Assembly (NCBI RefSeq): GCF_014651635.1
Contig: NZ_BMXG01000020.1
Location: 16,608-80,607, forward strand
DNA: 64,000 bases
Direction of reading: 5' to 3'
Origin: Cerasicoccus arenae
GTDB lineage: Bacteria; Verrucomicrobiota; Verrucomicrobiia; Opitutales; Cerasicoccaceae
Position numbers and translations under genes: made by a program. Under the pieces are notes generated by a model. That model made no database searches and was not told the origin of the DNA. It was given only the letters and a program-made list of their open reading frames with translations. Shown piece by piece: positions 1 to 9,101 of the stretch. Every line of letters starts with the position of its first letter. The stretch's first letter is position 1.

Positions 1-763
1 CATCAAATTGTAGTCCATTGTCGAGTGCCTTGGTGATCACGGTGCGACCAGCCAAGAAGCGGTAGTCGATACCTGAGCCCATTCCTTCGAGGAGAAGGGA
101 TGGATCTACTGGTAAATTCGCTTCCTTCATGGCGTCCAGATATCCCTGCTGTCGGAGATCATCATCTCTTCGAATACAGAAGAAGGCCGGGCGCTTACAG
201 CCTTTTTCAATCAAGTGAGCGGTTGCCAGCTTTCCCTGAAGGTAGGCATTGTAAACAATGTTTGCAATGCCTGAGGCTGGGTCGTGGTGGAAACTGGTAA
301 TGACGGGCAAGCCTTCCTTGTGAAGGTTCTCGATTAGGGAACGAGTCTCGCTCTGGGCTGAGCCAGCAACGATCAAACCATCCACCGAGCGGTATATCTC
401 CTGATTGCAGAATTCCATGAATTGCTTGGAATCCTCATAGAATTGCAGCCACAGGCGAAGGCCATGTTGGTTCAAAGACTTGGACATGCCGATGAGCAAC
501 TTGTTGAACAGCTCACTGCCGGGCACGCCGATTGGGTGTACAATCAGGCCGATTGCTCCGAAACGACCACGCTTGAGTGCGGAGGACAGTGGGTTGGGCC
601 GGAAATCCAGTTCCTTGGCGCGTTTGAGGATCTTTTCCTGCAGATCTGGGCGTACTTTGGTGGTGCCCAAATTTCCGCTAATCACTTTGGAAACAAGTGA
701 ATTAGAAACGCCAAGTTCAATGGCAATGTCTTTGATTTTTACGGTTTTTCTAGGTTTGTTCAT
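1..763 (-). CDS. LacI/GalR-family transcriptional regulator (3' part outside window)
   Basis: I translated the reverse strand from the ATG at 763; it stays open to base 1, giving 254 codons without a stop, so the C-terminus lies outside the window. Residues about 8-55 form a LacI-type helix-turn-helix (VKIKDIAIELGVSNSLVSKVISG) followed by a hinge-like RPNPLSSALKRG. From about residue 68 a periplasmic-binding-protein-like sensor domain begins (FGAIGLIVHP, VDGLIVAGS). LacI members usually bind a sugar or nucleoside and repress or activate catabolic genes; the ligand cannot be told here. Upstream, only two bases from the ATG, is a run of 12 C on the coding strand, with no Shine-Dalgarno motif. 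No target genes are visible in the window. Confidence 0.85.
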   Translation of the reverse strand, partial: MNKPRKTVKIKDIAIELGVSNSLVSKVISGNLGTTKVRPDLQEKILKRAKELDFRPNPLSSALKRGRFGAIGLIVHPIGVPGSELFNKLLIGMSKSLNQHGLRLWLQFYEDSKQFMEFCNQEIYRSVDGLIVAGSAQSETRSLIENLHKEGLPVITSFHHDPASGIANIVYNAYLQGKLATAHLIEKGCKRPAFFCIRRDDDLRQQGYLDAMKEANLPVDPSLLLEGMGSGIDYRFLAGRTVITKALDNGLQFD

Positions 764-899
764 CAGGGGGGGGGGGGATGAGTTTTAAGGAAAGAACAGA
801 GGGGTAGGGGTACTAGGGGTGTTGTTTCAGATATTCGTTTTTAATCAATGAAAATCAACAATGTGATAGAATGCCATGAGATTTCACAATTGCGATGAT

Positions 900-909
900 C
901 AATCGATTG
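900..909. promoter_or_regulatory. Candidate LacI-family operator
   Basis: CAATCGATTG is a perfect 10-bp palindrome with a central CG. LacI-family operators are typically palindromes centred on CG, and this one lies about 140 bp upstream of the LacI-type start. Autoregulation is an inference; a 10-bp palindrome can occur by chance. Confidence 0.25.
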
Positions 910-1142
910 TTCTTTCTTTAAATGATGCCAGATAGGCTGCATGCCTCGGTAGTTATCGCACTATCTGTTCGTCGCTTGGAGTGCTCAACTGTGGTGGCAC
1001 ACGTTTTGTCTTATTGCTTACCGAGGGCATCCGCTGTTAGTTGAAGCAATGAGTAGGAGAATGGTTTCGGCTAACTGAAACAGATGCCGGAACCTGTTCC
1101 TGCCCTAAATTTACCGATTCTCGCCTTAAATCCCGATTGAAT

Positions 1143-1158
1143 GATACTGTACAGTATC
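1143..1158. promoter_or_regulatory. Perfect 16-bp palindrome, possible operator
   Basis: GATACTGTACAGTATC is its own reverse complement. It lies in the non-coding gap between the LacI-type gene and rho. It resembles a LexA box of the CTGT...ACAG type with the central bases missing, so it is not a normal LexA site. The binding protein is unknown. Confidence 0.3.
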
Positions 1159-1329
1159 CAGTGCACGGCTATCGGCTGCTGCTTATTGCTGCCCCATGTT
1201 AAGGGATCAGCGAGCTTTCCTGCTAATCACTAAGGTGATTTGGGGGATATGCAGGCATACCAGCAATATTCCAACTCTAGGTCTTCACCTCTAAGGATAA
1301 TCTGAGGTGTTGGAGGGCTTGGTTGCTTT

Positions 1330-2484
1330 TTACATATCCAGCAGGCGGAGGAACTCGGCGTTGCTGCTGGTTTTGCTCATGCGTTCGACTAAAGTCTCAG
1401 TGGCGTCTAGCGGCTTCATTGGAGAGAGGGCGCGGCGGAAAAAGCCGACTTTGTCTAAGGTGTCAGCGTCTAGAAGTAGCTCTTCCTTACGAGTACCGGA
1501 GGAATTGATGTTGATGGCGGGCCAGAGGCGAAGCTCGGAGGCTTTGCGGTCGAGAACCATCTCCATGTTGCCCGTGCCTTTAAACTCTTGGAAAATCAGG
1601 TCGTCCATCCGGGAGCCGGTTTCAATCAACGCCGAGGCGATGATGGTCAGGCTGCCGCCTTCTTCGGTGTTACGGGCGGAGGAGAATAGTTGCCGTGGCT
1701 TTTCGAGGGCGCGGATGTCCAAGCCACCGCTCATGGTGCGGCCGCTGCTCTTAGCGGAGTTGTGGGCGCGGGAGAGGCGTGTAATACTGTCGAGGAGCAA
1801 AATAACGTCTTTGCCAACTTCCACTTGGCGCTTGGCCCGCTCGATGGCGATTTCAGATACGCGAATGTGGTTGTGGATGTCTTCGTCGTTGGATGAAGCG
1901 TAAATTTCGGCGAATTCCAGATCGCGCTTGAAGTCGGTGACTTCTTCTGGGCGCTCATCCACGAGCAGCACCATGACAAGCATTTCGGGGTGGTTTTCGT
2001 GCACGCCCTCCGCAATGTCTTTTAAAAGGGTCGTCTTGCCGGTGCGGGGCGGGGCGACGATCAAGCCGCGTTGACCTTTGCCAATAGGACAGAAGAGGTC
2101 GATTACGCGGGTGGTCAGGCGGTTGTCCTTGCACTCGAGCTTGAGCTTGCTGTCCGGTGCTACGGTTGTCAGCTGCTGGAAGGTGTAGCATTGCTTGCGG
2201 GCGTCTACGCTAAGGCCGTCCACCTGCTCAATAAAGCGTATTTTGGGATTGGGGTAGCGATCGTCGTGCAGGGCGCTGGCGGTGATCCAGTTGCCTCGCT
2301 TCAGCTTGAAGCGACGGATCATTTCGCGGGGAACAAAGGGGTCCGTTTTGCGTGGGCGCCCGTTCTTGGCGGGGTCGAGGAGTTGCCCGGTCTTATTATT
2401 AGACGGTTCGAAGACGCCTTCCACGGTTACGGTATTATCCGAACGGTCGTTGGCTTCATTGGTTTGCACTTCTGATTCGCTCAT
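1330..2484 (-). CDS. rho: Transcription termination factor Rho
   Basis: 384 residues. Rho is the hexameric RNA helicase that ends transcription at C-rich untranslated RNA. The cold-shock-like RNA-binding region spans about residues 45-105, and the RecA-type ATPase follows: Walker A APPRTGKTT near 144-152 with K150, Walker B VILLLDS with D232, then the conserved EFKGTGNMEMVL and SGTRKEELL segments. The N-terminal helical Rho_N domain of the E. coli protein (419 residues) is absent; instead there is a polar tail of about 45 residues rich in Asn, Asp and Glu. The gene is transcribed alone, towards the LacI-type gene. Only a weak ribosome-binding site is seen before the ATG. Identity is very secure. 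Confidence 0.97.
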   Translation of the reverse strand: MSESEVQTNEANDRSDNTVTVEGVFEPSNNKTGQLLDPAKNGRPRKTDPFVPREMIRRFKLKRGNWITASALHDDRYPNPKIRFIEQVDGLSVDARKQCYTFQQLTTVAPDSKLKLECKDNRLTTRVIDLFCPIGKGQRGLIVAPPRTGKTTLLKDIAEGVHENHPEMLVMVLLVDERPEEVTDFKRDLEFAEIYASSNDEDIHNHIRVSEIAIERAKRQVEVGKDVILLLDSITRLSRAHNSAKSSGRTMSGGLDIRALEKPRQLFSSARNTEEGGSLTIIASALIETGSRMDDLIFQEFKGTGNMEMVLDRKASELRLWPAININSSGTRKEELLLDADTLDKVGFFRRALSPMKPLDATETLVERMSKTSSNAEFLRLLDM

Positions 2485-2747
2485 ACAGGCAAGGCGAAAG
2501 GCAGGCGGAGCCCCGGAGGGGTTTGAACATGGGCCAAAACTGGCCGTTGTGTAGGAAGCAGGGCGTAATTTGATCGAGCAAACTAAATGCCGCGCTACGG
2601 TGGGACACCGCTCTCGCTATCGTGCCACCTTTCTAGGAGCGGTATCGGGCTCTGCGCAAGCATTATTTTCAGAGCCTATTTCCAGCAGGAAAAGACAGGA
2701 ATGCATTTTGGCTGGTCAATAGCGGGAATTCGTTATGATAAATAACC

Positions 2748-3248
2748 ATGCGCTTCTATAGCATATCCGGGTTCGCCTTTCTCTTGCTCGCAGCTTTGTT
2801 GCACAAACCGTCGCTTGAGGTGGTGCCCATGTTTTATGGCCATGTGATGCGTACGACTACGGGTGAGACGACCCTCGCGCCTGATTCTCCCAGTGGTTTG
2901 AGTATGGATGGTGATTGGGTGGTTCTCGAGGCGGATACCTGGATCATTCCCAATTGTATGGCCCACGGACTGGGACTCGAAATCGGTATAATGAATGTTC
3001 CTGACGGCATTGAGGAACTGCGGTTGGAGGTCGATTTTCCGCCAATGACACTGCCTTCGGGCAAGATCAATTCCCACATGGAGAGCATGCAGCCTATTTA
3101 TACGTCGGACGGCTTTGGCTACTTTGACTTCTATTACTTTTTCGACGAAGAGTTTGAACGCGGCCTCGGCGAATGGCGTTTCAAGCTCTACCACGAGGAT
3201 CGCTTGCTCTACGATCAGGCCTTTACTGTCGTAGCGTGCCCGGAGTAG
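2748..3248 (+). CDS. Small secreted protein, DUF3859-like
   Basis: 166 residues. The N-terminus has a short basic start and a hydrophobic stretch (about residues 7-18), so export is likely. The body reads as alternating beta strands and ends with FERGLGEWRFKLYHEDRLLYDQAFTVV, a pattern I associate with DUF3859, where a Trp-containing strand precedes a final strand with a conserved Val. The assignment is from memory of the fold pattern and is moderate. It follows rho divergently across a 263-bp gap and is followed 53 bp later by the acyltransferase gene on the same strand. Function unknown. Confidence 0.7.
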   Translation: MRFYSISGFAFLLLAALLHKPSLEVVPMFYGHVMRTTTGETTLAPDSPSGLSMDGDWVVLEADTWIIPNCMAHGLGLEIGIMNVPDGIEELRLEVDFPPMTLPSGKINSHMESMQPIYTSDGFGYFDFYYFFDEEFERGLGEWRFKLYHEDRLLYDQAFTVVACPE

Positions 3249-3301
3249 GGCGCTTGTAGATAGATATTGTCTAATCGGCTTTCTTTCCCAGCATTCGCCG
3301 G

Positions 3302-4402
3302 ATGAAAGGTGGAGCCATTGGATATATGCCATGTTTGGACGGACTCCGGTTCGTTGCAATCGGTATGGTCTTGTTCGAGCATTTTGGAGGCTATCCTGTC
3401 AAGTACCTCTCCACCGGCTATTATGGCGTCGACCTTTTTTTGGTTATCAGTGGATTCCTGATCACTACAATCCTGCTTAAGGATAAGCAAGAGCGTTTCT
3501 GGGATAGCTACCGAATATTCATGGGGCGTCGTTTCCTGCGTATCTTCCCTCTTTATTATGCGGTGATCGCCTTTATTCTCATTGTTAATATAACGGGGGC
3601 CCGGGATCTCTCCATCTGGCTGCTGACTTACACTTTTAACTATGGGGCAGTGATCTATAATGAAACTCACGAAAACAACCCGATTTTCTATTTATGGTCA
3701 CTTTCGTTGGAGGAGCAGTTTTATCTGTTTTGGCCTCTGATCGCAATTTGCCTTAAAAAGAAGCCACGAATTCTTTTTGGGGTGACGTTCGGCATTGTCT
3801 GTATCGGATTTCTCCAGTCCACCCATAGTATCTTTCCGGGACTGGCTAAATTCAATTACACGGGTCTAGTTAGTCGAATGGGATCGCTTGGCCTTGGGGC
3901 TTTGGCAGCAACCTATTTACGCATTGGGACATTGCCGACTGCTTTTTTTCGGAATCGATTAGTCGAATTACTGGCCTTTGGGCTACTGGCTTTCAGCCTG
4001 TTGGCGTCGTATCCATATCCTTACCGGCCAGTTTTTCTTGGGCTGGTTTCGCTCTATCTGGTGATCAAGGCCACGCAGTTTGAATTCCGCCTACCCGGTG
4101 TCCAGCGAGCGTTGACGCATCGTGCGGTCGTTTACATTGGCTCGATTTCATACGGCATCTACCTCATGCATATGCCGTTTGGTGCACTAATGACTGAGTA
4201 TGTCTTTGATCCGCTCTGGAACAAAATCCCTTTTGCGTCGGCGGGGCCACTGGCGGTTATCCAGTATCACTCCTGGCTGCTGAAGCTGCCTCTGTATTCA
4301 GGAGTGTCGATCCTGATGGCTGCGTTGTCTTTTCGATATTTTGAGCAGCCAATCCTGAAACTGAAGGATAAGTGGTTTCGCTATCCGGCGAAAAATCGCT
4401 GA
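3302..4402 (+). CDS. Acyltransferase 3 family integral membrane protein (OafA/YrhL-like)
   Basis: 366 residues with about ten hydrophobic segments. The N-terminus carries the family signature: LDGLRFVAIGMVLFEHFGG (the His of the R/H pair) and then GVDLFLVISGFLITTILL. A second motif, WSLSLEEQFYLFWPL, is characteristic of Acyl_transf_3 enzymes that O-acetylate or O-acylate cell-surface sugars at the inner membrane. The acceptor is unknown; no glycan cluster is nearby. The ATG at 3302 is used; an internal ATG at 3326 (MPCLDGLRF) also suits the family and has a GGTGGAG-like element upstream. The gene is followed by a long non-coding gap before rpsL. Confidence 0.9.
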   Translation: MKGGAIGYMPCLDGLRFVAIGMVLFEHFGGYPVKYLSTGYYGVDLFLVISGFLITTILLKDKQERFWDSYRIFMGRRFLRIFPLYYAVIAFILIVNITGARDLSIWLLTYTFNYGAVIYNETHENNPIFYLWSLSLEEQFYLFWPLIAICLKKKPRILFGVTFGIVCIGFLQSTHSIFPGLAKFNYTGLVSRMGSLGLGALAATYLRIGTLPTAFFRNRLVELLAFGLLAFSLLASYPYPYRPVFLGLVSLYLVIKATQFEFRLPGVQRALTHRAVVYIGSISYGIYLMHMPFGALMTEYVFDPLWNKIPFASAGPLAVIQYHSWLLKLPLYSGVSILMAALSFRYFEQPILKLKDKWFRYPAKNR

Positions 4403-4871
4403 AAACACGTCAATCGCGCTGATTTACCAAATTGTTTCAATCGCGATGATGCCAAATCCAAGAATGCATGATGGTATCGGGATCAATTTCTTCACCGGAT
4501 TTTTCGGATTCGGTGCGCTGGTGGCGCTTTATCTGATCGCGTTGTGCCTCAATAAAGTGAAAAAAGCTGGACCGATTGATGTCAAACGGGACATTTTGGC
4601 GCTTTTCGGGCAAATTATGAGGTGTTGGAGGCATTGGAGAATCGTTCTTATAAGTATATTATCGACAGTCCGTATTGATCACTTAGTATATATATCAATT
4701 CCGCTGCTAAGCTTGCCGGAAAAACAGGCAAAATTTTTCAAAAAAATCGCTTGCATTGAGGTAGGCGAAGCGTAATCTCGCTCCCTTTCCCTGAAATCCC
4801 GCTGATTCAGGCACATGTGTGTTTTGAGTCCGGCGGGTCTTTCTATTTTCTGGAAATCCCATTTCATTTTC
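4403..4871. other. Leader region of the ribosomal protein cluster
   Basis: This gap separates the acyltransferase gene from rpsL. An open frame of 109 codons (4446-4775) has some hydrophobic character but overlaps the best promoter and has no recognisable product, so I do not call it. The useful content is the AT-rich tract and promoter at 4731-4778 and an untranslated leader of roughly 85 nt before rpsL. Confidence 0.5.
4731..4778 (+). promoter_or_regulatory. Sigma70-type promoter with UP-like A/T tract for the rpsL-rplQ cluster
   Basis: TTGCAT at 4751-4756 and TAATCT at 4773-4778 are separated by 16 bp, and the 20 bases before the -35 are almost pure A/T with A- and T-runs, like an UP element. 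It points at rpsL and is the only good promoter in the gap. Start of transcription would be near 4785. Confidence 0.6.
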
Positions 4872-5255
4872 ATGCCTACAATCAATCAGCTCGTCCGGAA
4901 CCCCCGCGTTCTGCAGAAAACCAAGTCGAAATCGCCGGCCATGGCCAGCAATCCATTTCGTCGTGGTGTATGCGTGCAGGTCATGACCCGCACACCTAAA
5001 AAGCCGAACTCCGCTATCCGTAAGGTTGCAAAGGTTCGACTGACCAATGGTTACGAAATCATCGCCTACATTCCAGACGAAGGCCACAGTTTGCAGGAGC
5101 ACAGCGTTGTGCTTGTTCGCGGCGGTCGCGTTAAGGACCTTCCCGGCGTTCGCTATCACATTGTCCGCGGGACGCTTGACTGCCAAGGCGTAGAAAAACG
5201 TCGTCGCAGCCGCTCCAAGTATGGAGTTAAGCGCCCTAAGGAAGCCAAAAAGTAA
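4872..5255 (+). CDS. rpsL: 30S ribosomal protein S12 (uS12)
   Basis: 127 residues beginning [12 protein letters not shown], the universal S12 start. The frame is open further upstream to 4815, but those residues do not belong to S12. S12 sits at the decoding centre and helps check codon-anticodon pairing. The loops tied to streptomycin response are present in sensitive-type form (TPKKPNSA and [14 protein letters not shown], the latter containing the Asp that is often methylthiolated). It opens the cluster, 12 bp before rpsG. There is no Shine-Dalgarno motif; the bases before ATG are TTTTC. Confidence 0.98.
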   Translation: MPTINQLVRNPRVLQKTKSKSPAMASNPFRRGVCVQVMTRTPKKPNSAIRKVAKVRLTNGYEIIAYIPDEGHSLQEHSVVLVRGGRVKDLPGVRYHIVRGTLDCQGVEKRRRSRSKYGVKRPKEAKK

Positions 5256-5267
5256 TTTAAAACCACC

Positions 5268-5741
5268 ATGTCACGTCGTCGTAGAGCCGTAAAGCGGAAT
5301 GTTCCCGCAGATCCTCGTTACCAGAGCCAACTGGTGGCTGGTTTGATCAATCTTGTCATGCAGCGCGGGAAGAAATCCGTTGCTGAACGCATCGTATACG
5401 GCGCTTTCGAGCGCGTTTCCGAAAAGCTTGAAAAGGGTGATCCTGTAGATCTCCTCCTTGGCGCGTTGGAAAACGTTCGCCCGAAACTGGAGGTTAAGAG
5501 CCGCCGTGTTGGGGGTGCAACCTATCAAGTGCCTGTTGAAATCACTTATGAGCGTCAGCAGAGCTTGGCCTTCCGTTGGATGGTCGATGCTGCTAAGAAG
5601 CGCAAAGGCGTCCCAATGGGCGAAGCACTCGCTCAAGAAATTATTGACGCGTATAATAATACCGGCGGCGTCGTGAAGAAAAAAGAAGAAACGCATAAGA
5701 TGGCCCAAGCCAATCGCGCGTTTGCTCACCTCCGCTGGTAA
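5268..5741 (+). CDS. rpsG: 30S ribosomal protein S7 (uS7)
   Basis: 157 residues, normal for S7 (156 in many bacteria). It begins [10 protein letters not shown] and contains the conserved [14 protein letters not shown] and [14 protein letters not shown] stretches. S7 nucleates assembly of the 30S head and contacts tRNA at the E site. It follows rpsL by 12 bp and is followed by fusA after 48 bp, the classical str operon order. The start is preceded by AAAACCACC, which is not a Shine-Dalgarno sequence. Confidence 0.98.
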   Translation: MSRRRRAVKRNVPADPRYQSQLVAGLINLVMQRGKKSVAERIVYGAFERVSEKLEKGDPVDLLLGALENVRPKLEVKSRRVGGATYQVPVEITYERQQSLAFRWMVDAAKKRKGVPMGEALAQEIIDAYNNTGGVVKKKEETHKMAQANRAFAHLRW

Positions 5742-5789
5742 ATCTGACCCTTTAAACCCTCAACCGTCGTTCTTTGAACCAAACAAGCA

Positions 5790-7949
5790 ATGTCTGCCAC
5801 GCTCCAGTTGTCTACCTCGAATGCTTCCGATCGGAAGTATCCGTTGGAGTATACCCGGAACATTGGCATTGCGGCTCATATCGACGCGGGTAAAACCACG
5901 ACTACCGAGCGAATTTTGCTCTATTCGGGCGTGGTGCATAAGGCGGGTGAAGTCCATGACGGCACAGCAGTGACTGACTGGATGGAGCAAGAGCGTGAGC
6001 GTGGTATCACGATCACTTCCGCTGCAATCTCCTGTCAGTGGACGACTAAAGAAGGCATTTACAGCGACATCGAACAGCGGATTAATATCATCGACACCCC
6101 CGGGCACGTCGATTTTACCGCAGAAGTCGAACGATCTCTACGCGTCCTTGATGGCGCGGTTGGCGTTTTCTGCGCCGTCGCAGGCGTCCAGCCTCAGTCC
6201 GAAACTGTCTGGCGGCAGATGGATAAATATCATGTCCCCCGTATTGCGTTCATCAACAAGATGGACCGGACGGGGGCCGATTTTTTCTCGGCTGTCGCTT
6301 CTATTCGGGAAAAACTTGGCGGAAACGCCCATCCAATTTATCTGCCGATCGGTGCGGAAGACCAATTGCGCGGCCTCATTGATTTGGCTCGCATGAAGGC
6401 GGCCATCTACGATCAATCGGACGCCACTGGCGTTCAGTTTGATTGGCAAGAAATTCCAGCCGAAGAACTTGAGCAAGCAGAAGCTCATCGCGAAAAATTG
6501 ATTGAAGCCCTCTGCGACTTCGACGACCAGCTCGCCGAAAATTACCTCGGTGGCGAAACGATCTCTGCAGACGACCTGCGCCGCGCTATCCGCACCGCGA
6601 CAATGAGCCTTGAGTTCATTGGCGTTATTCCTGGTTCCGCTTTTAAGAACAAGGGTGTGCAGATGCTTATGGACGCCGTGGTCGATTACTTGCCCAGCCC
6701 ACTCGACGTGAAGCCTATGCCGGCACACGAAGAAGATGGTGAGGGTGAAATCGAGCCAATCGTTGCCAATGACGCAGGAAAACTTGCTGGCCTTGCCTTC
6801 AAGCTGATGAACGATTCCTTCGGGAAATTAGTATTTTTCCGCGTTTATCGTGGCACGCTCCGTAAGGGCATGCAGCTTTACAATCCCCGTACCCGCAAGT
6901 CTGAGCGTGTTTCACGCCTCATGATCTTGAAAGCGGACGCTCGCGAAGACATCGAAGTGGCCTATTCCGGAGACATTTGCGCTCTGGTGGGTGCTAAGGA
7001 TGTCAAGACTGGCGATACTCTTTGTGAAAAAGACGCCGTGCTCGTGCTCGAGCCGCCGTCGTTCCCGGATCCGGTTATCTCGATGTCGATCGAGCCGAAC
7101 ACCAAAGCGGACCAAGAAAAACTGTCCCTCGGCCTGCAACGCCTTTCCGACGAAGATCCAACCTTCCACGTTTCCTCCAACGAAGAAACTGGCCAGACCA
7201 TTATTTCTGGCATGGGCGAATTGCACCTTGAAATCATTCGCGACCGTTTGTTCCGCGAGTTCAAGGTGGAAGCGGAAGCTGGTAAACCGCAAATTTCCTA
7301 TCGCGAGACGATTACCGTTGCCGCTGATGGCGACGGTAAGTTTGTCCGTCAGTCTGGTGGCAAGGGCCAATATGGTCATGGCGTCATCAAGCTGGAGCCT
7401 CAGGAATCGGGTAAAGGTATTGAGGTTGTCAACGCGATCGTGGGCGGCGCTATTCCTAAGGAATACATCAAGCCCTTCAGCGATGGTATCAAAGAAGCCG
7501 CAAATTCAGGCACCGTTGCTGGTTACCCGGTAGTGGACTGGAAGGCGACGATTCTTGATGGTTCGTTCCACGATGTAGACTCTTCCGAAATGGCCTTTAA
7601 GATGGCCGGCATTTTTGCTTTCCGTGACGCGATGGACAAGGCCTCCCCGGTTCTGCTTGAGCCAATCATGGAAGTCGAAGTCGCTGTGCCGGACGAATAT
7701 CAAGGCGACATCGTTGGCGACATTAACCGTCGTCGCGGCCAAATTCAAGGCATTACCTCGAAAGCGGGCATCGCCAATATTGAGGCCAAAGTGCCTCTGA
7801 TGACGATGTTCGGCTATTCCACCGATGTGCGTTCACTCTCCAAGGGGCGTGCCAATTACAGTATGGAGCCGCTCAGTTTCGAGCAGGTGCCCAGCAGTGT
7901 GCTCAAGCAAATCACCGAATCCTCGGGCCGTATGCCCGCCCGCGCTTAA
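5790..7949 (+). CDS. fusA: Elongation factor G
   Basis: 719 residues. EF-G is the GTPase that drives translocation on the ribosome. The GTP-binding motifs are intact: [15 protein letters not shown] (G1), RGITITSAA (G2), [10 protein letters not shown] (G3) and [11 protein letters not shown] (G4). Domains II to V follow with the usual [11 protein letters not shown] and RGQIQGI segments, and the C-terminus ends in the conserved [14 protein letters not shown]. The first 17 residues are a short non-conserved extension. In many bacteria tuf follows fusA; here rpsJ follows directly after 35 bp. Confidence 0.98.
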   Translation: MSATLQLSTSNASDRKYPLEYTRNIGIAAHIDAGKTTTTERILLYSGVVHKAGEVHDGTAVTDWMEQERERGITITSAAISCQWTTKEGIYSDIEQRINIIDTPGHVDFTAEVERSLRVLDGAVGVFCAVAGVQPQSETVWRQMDKYHVPRIAFINKMDRTGADFFSAVASIREKLGGNAHPIYLPIGAEDQLRGLIDLARMKAAIYDQSDATGVQFDWQEIPAEELEQAEAHREKLIEALCDFDDQLAENYLGGETISADDLRRAIRTATMSLEFIGVIPGSAFKNKGVQMLMDAVVDYLPSPLDVKPMPAHEEDGEGEIEPIVANDAGKLAGLAFKLMNDSFGKLVFFRVYRGTLRKGMQLYNPRTRKSERVSRLMILKADAREDIEVAYSGDICALVGAKDVKTGDTLCEKDAVLVLEPPSFPDPVISMSIEPNTKADQEKLSLGLQRLSDEDPTFHVSSNEETGQTIISGMGELHLEIIRDRLFREFKVEAEAGKPQISYRETITVAADGDGKFVRQSGGKGQYGHGVIKLEPQESGKGIEVVNAIVGGAIPKEYIKPFSDGIKEAANSGTVAGYPVVDWKATILDGSFHDVDSSEMAFKMAGIFAFRDAMDKASPVLLEPIMEVEVAVPDEYQGDIVGDINRRRGQIQGITSKAGIANIEAKVPLMTMFGYSTDVRSLSKGRANYSMEPLSFEQVPSSVLKQITESSGRMPARA

Positions 7950-7984
7950 TCCAATCCAATTTCCATCCTTAATTCTTTTTCATC

Positions 7985-8293
7985 ATGGCAGGTCCTAAAA
8001 TTCGCATTAAACTCCGTGGCTACGACTATCGTATTATCGATCAGTCGGCAGCGGACATTGTGGACACCGCGAAGCGCTCCGGCGCTCGTGTTAGTGGTCC
8101 CGTACCCATGCCCACGCGCATTGAAAAAGTGACGGTAAACCGTTCACCTCACGTCGACAAAAAGTCGATGGACCAGTTTGAAATACGCACACATAAGCGT
8201 CTTATTGACATTATTGAGCCCACCGCTCAGACAGTGGACGAGCTGAAGAAGCTCAATCTGCCGGCTGGCGTTGACATCAACATCACCGTTTAA
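7985..8293 (+). CDS. rpsJ: 30S ribosomal protein S10 (uS10)
   Basis: 102 residues, the usual S10 length, with the conserved [15 protein letters not shown] start and the [25 protein letters not shown] loop. S10 is a 30S head protein and also the NusE partner of NusB in antitermination. It begins the S10 block without an intervening tuf gene. A 141-bp spacer with hairpin potential follows, the longest gap in this part of the cluster. Confidence 0.98.
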   Translation: MAGPKIRIKLRGYDYRIIDQSAADIVDTAKRSGARVSGPVPMPTRIEKVTVNRSPHVDKKSMDQFEIRTHKRLIDIIEPTAQTVDELKKLNLPAGVDINITV

Positions 8294-8374
8294 TCGCACG
8301 AAACCCTTAATTTGACTCAATCGAATCCGTTAGGAAGCGATTCCGATAATTTAACTGACAGTTTTAACCCTCAC

Positions 8375-8423
8375 GCAGGTCTCTCGAAAACGGAGACAAG
8401 GCCAACGCCAAGTTTCCACCTGC
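8375..8423 (+). promoter_or_regulatory. Hairpin-rich spacer between rpsJ and rplC
   Basis: Three nested complementary pairs are visible: GCAGGT (8375-8380) with ACCTGC (8418-8423), GTCTC (8379-8383) with GAGAC (8393-8397), and GGC (8400-8402) with GCC (8407-8409). The first two share two bases, so one or the other dominates locally. The layout resembles a branched leader RNA directly before rplC. Confidence 0.35.
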
Positions 8424-8434
8424 CTCTGTAATTT

Positions 8435-9076
8435 ATGAGCTTTACCCTAATTGGTAAGAAAATTGGGATGACCCAAATATTCGACGGCAACCAGCTTGTT
8501 CCGGTGACCGTCGTCGAAGCAGGTCCTTGCCCAGTCGTACAAGTCAAGTCGTCCGAAAAGGATGGCTATGAAGCCGTGCAAATTGGCTTTGGCGTTCAGA
8601 AGTTGCATCGCATCTCTAAGCCAATCCAAGGACACTTCGCGAAGGCGAAAGTCGAACCTGTGCATCAATTGCGCGAGTTTCGTGTTGGCGCAGATGACGC
8701 TGAATACAACGTGGGCGATGTGCTTACAGTCTCCAAGTTTGAGGCTGGCCAACGCGTCGATGTCATTGGTATGACCAAGGGCAAAGGTTTCCAAGGTGTT
8801 ATGAAACGCTGGAACTTCGCTGGTGGCCCCGCTTCGCACGGTCACATGACTCACCGTCGCGGTGGTTCTTATGGCCAGTGCCAATGGCCTGGTGAAGTCT
8901 GGAAGGGCAAAAAGATGCCTGGCCACATGGGCAACGCACGCCGCACCACTCAAAACCTCACCATTGTGAAGGTGCTTGAAGATAAAAATTTGCTCCTGAT
9001 CAAGGGTAGCGTTCACGGATCCATTGGCGGCACGGTTTACGTCCGCACTGCGGTCAAGAAAAAGCGCTCCGCTTAA
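8435..9076 (+). CDS. rplC: 50S ribosomal protein L3 (uL3)
   Basis: 213 residues starting SFTLIGKKIGMTQIF, the standard L3 opening. The conserved GKGFQGVMKRW and HRRGGSYGQCQWPGEVWKGKKMPGHMG segments, including the long loop reaching toward the peptidyl transferase centre, are intact. The Gln of the GQC segment sits where L3 is commonly methylated in other bacteria. The start is preceded by GTAATTT, not by a Shine-Dalgarno motif. rplD follows after 25 bp. Confidence 0.98.
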   Translation: MSFTLIGKKIGMTQIFDGNQLVPVTVVEAGPCPVVQVKSSEKDGYEAVQIGFGVQKLHRISKPIQGHFAKAKVEPVHQLREFRVGADDAEYNVGDVLTVSKFEAGQRVDVIGMTKGKGFQGVMKRWNFAGGPASHGHMTHRRGGSYGQCQWPGEVWKGKKMPGHMGNARRTTQNLTIVKVLEDKNLLLIKGSVHGSIGGTVYVRTAVKKKRSA

Positions 9077-9101
9077 CCCTTAGACTGAGAGGAACAACAA
9101 C

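Larger units (their letters stand above)
764..1329. other. Intergenic region between the LacI-type gene and the end of rho
   Basis: No convincing gene was found. It contains the G12 tract at 766-777, a CAATCGATTG palindrome at 900-909, a perfect 16-bp palindrome at 1143-1158, and a hairpin CACCTC...GAGGTG at 1286-1309 that lies just downstream of the rho stop and lacks a U-run. The rest shows no feature I recognise. Confidence 0.5.

Noticed and set aside
1177..1191. 15-base repeat TGCTGCTTATTGCTG shared with 33837-33851
   Set aside because: One or two 15-mer matches are expected by chance in 64 kb, and the flanks do not match.
1286..1309. CACCTC...GAGGTG hairpin after rho as a terminator
   Set aside because: The stem is only six pairs and no U-run follows on the minus strand.
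4446..4775. 109-codon open frame upstream of rpsL with a hydrophobic stretch
   Set aside because: It overlaps the best rpsL promoter, has no recognisable domain, and its second half (after about residue 60) is unlike a normal protein. Kept as leader region.
7949..7985. A possible missing tuf gene as an assembly gap between fusA and rpsJ
   Set aside because: The spacer is a normal 35 bp with no trace of tuf sequence, so the absence looks genuine and not a broken assembly.
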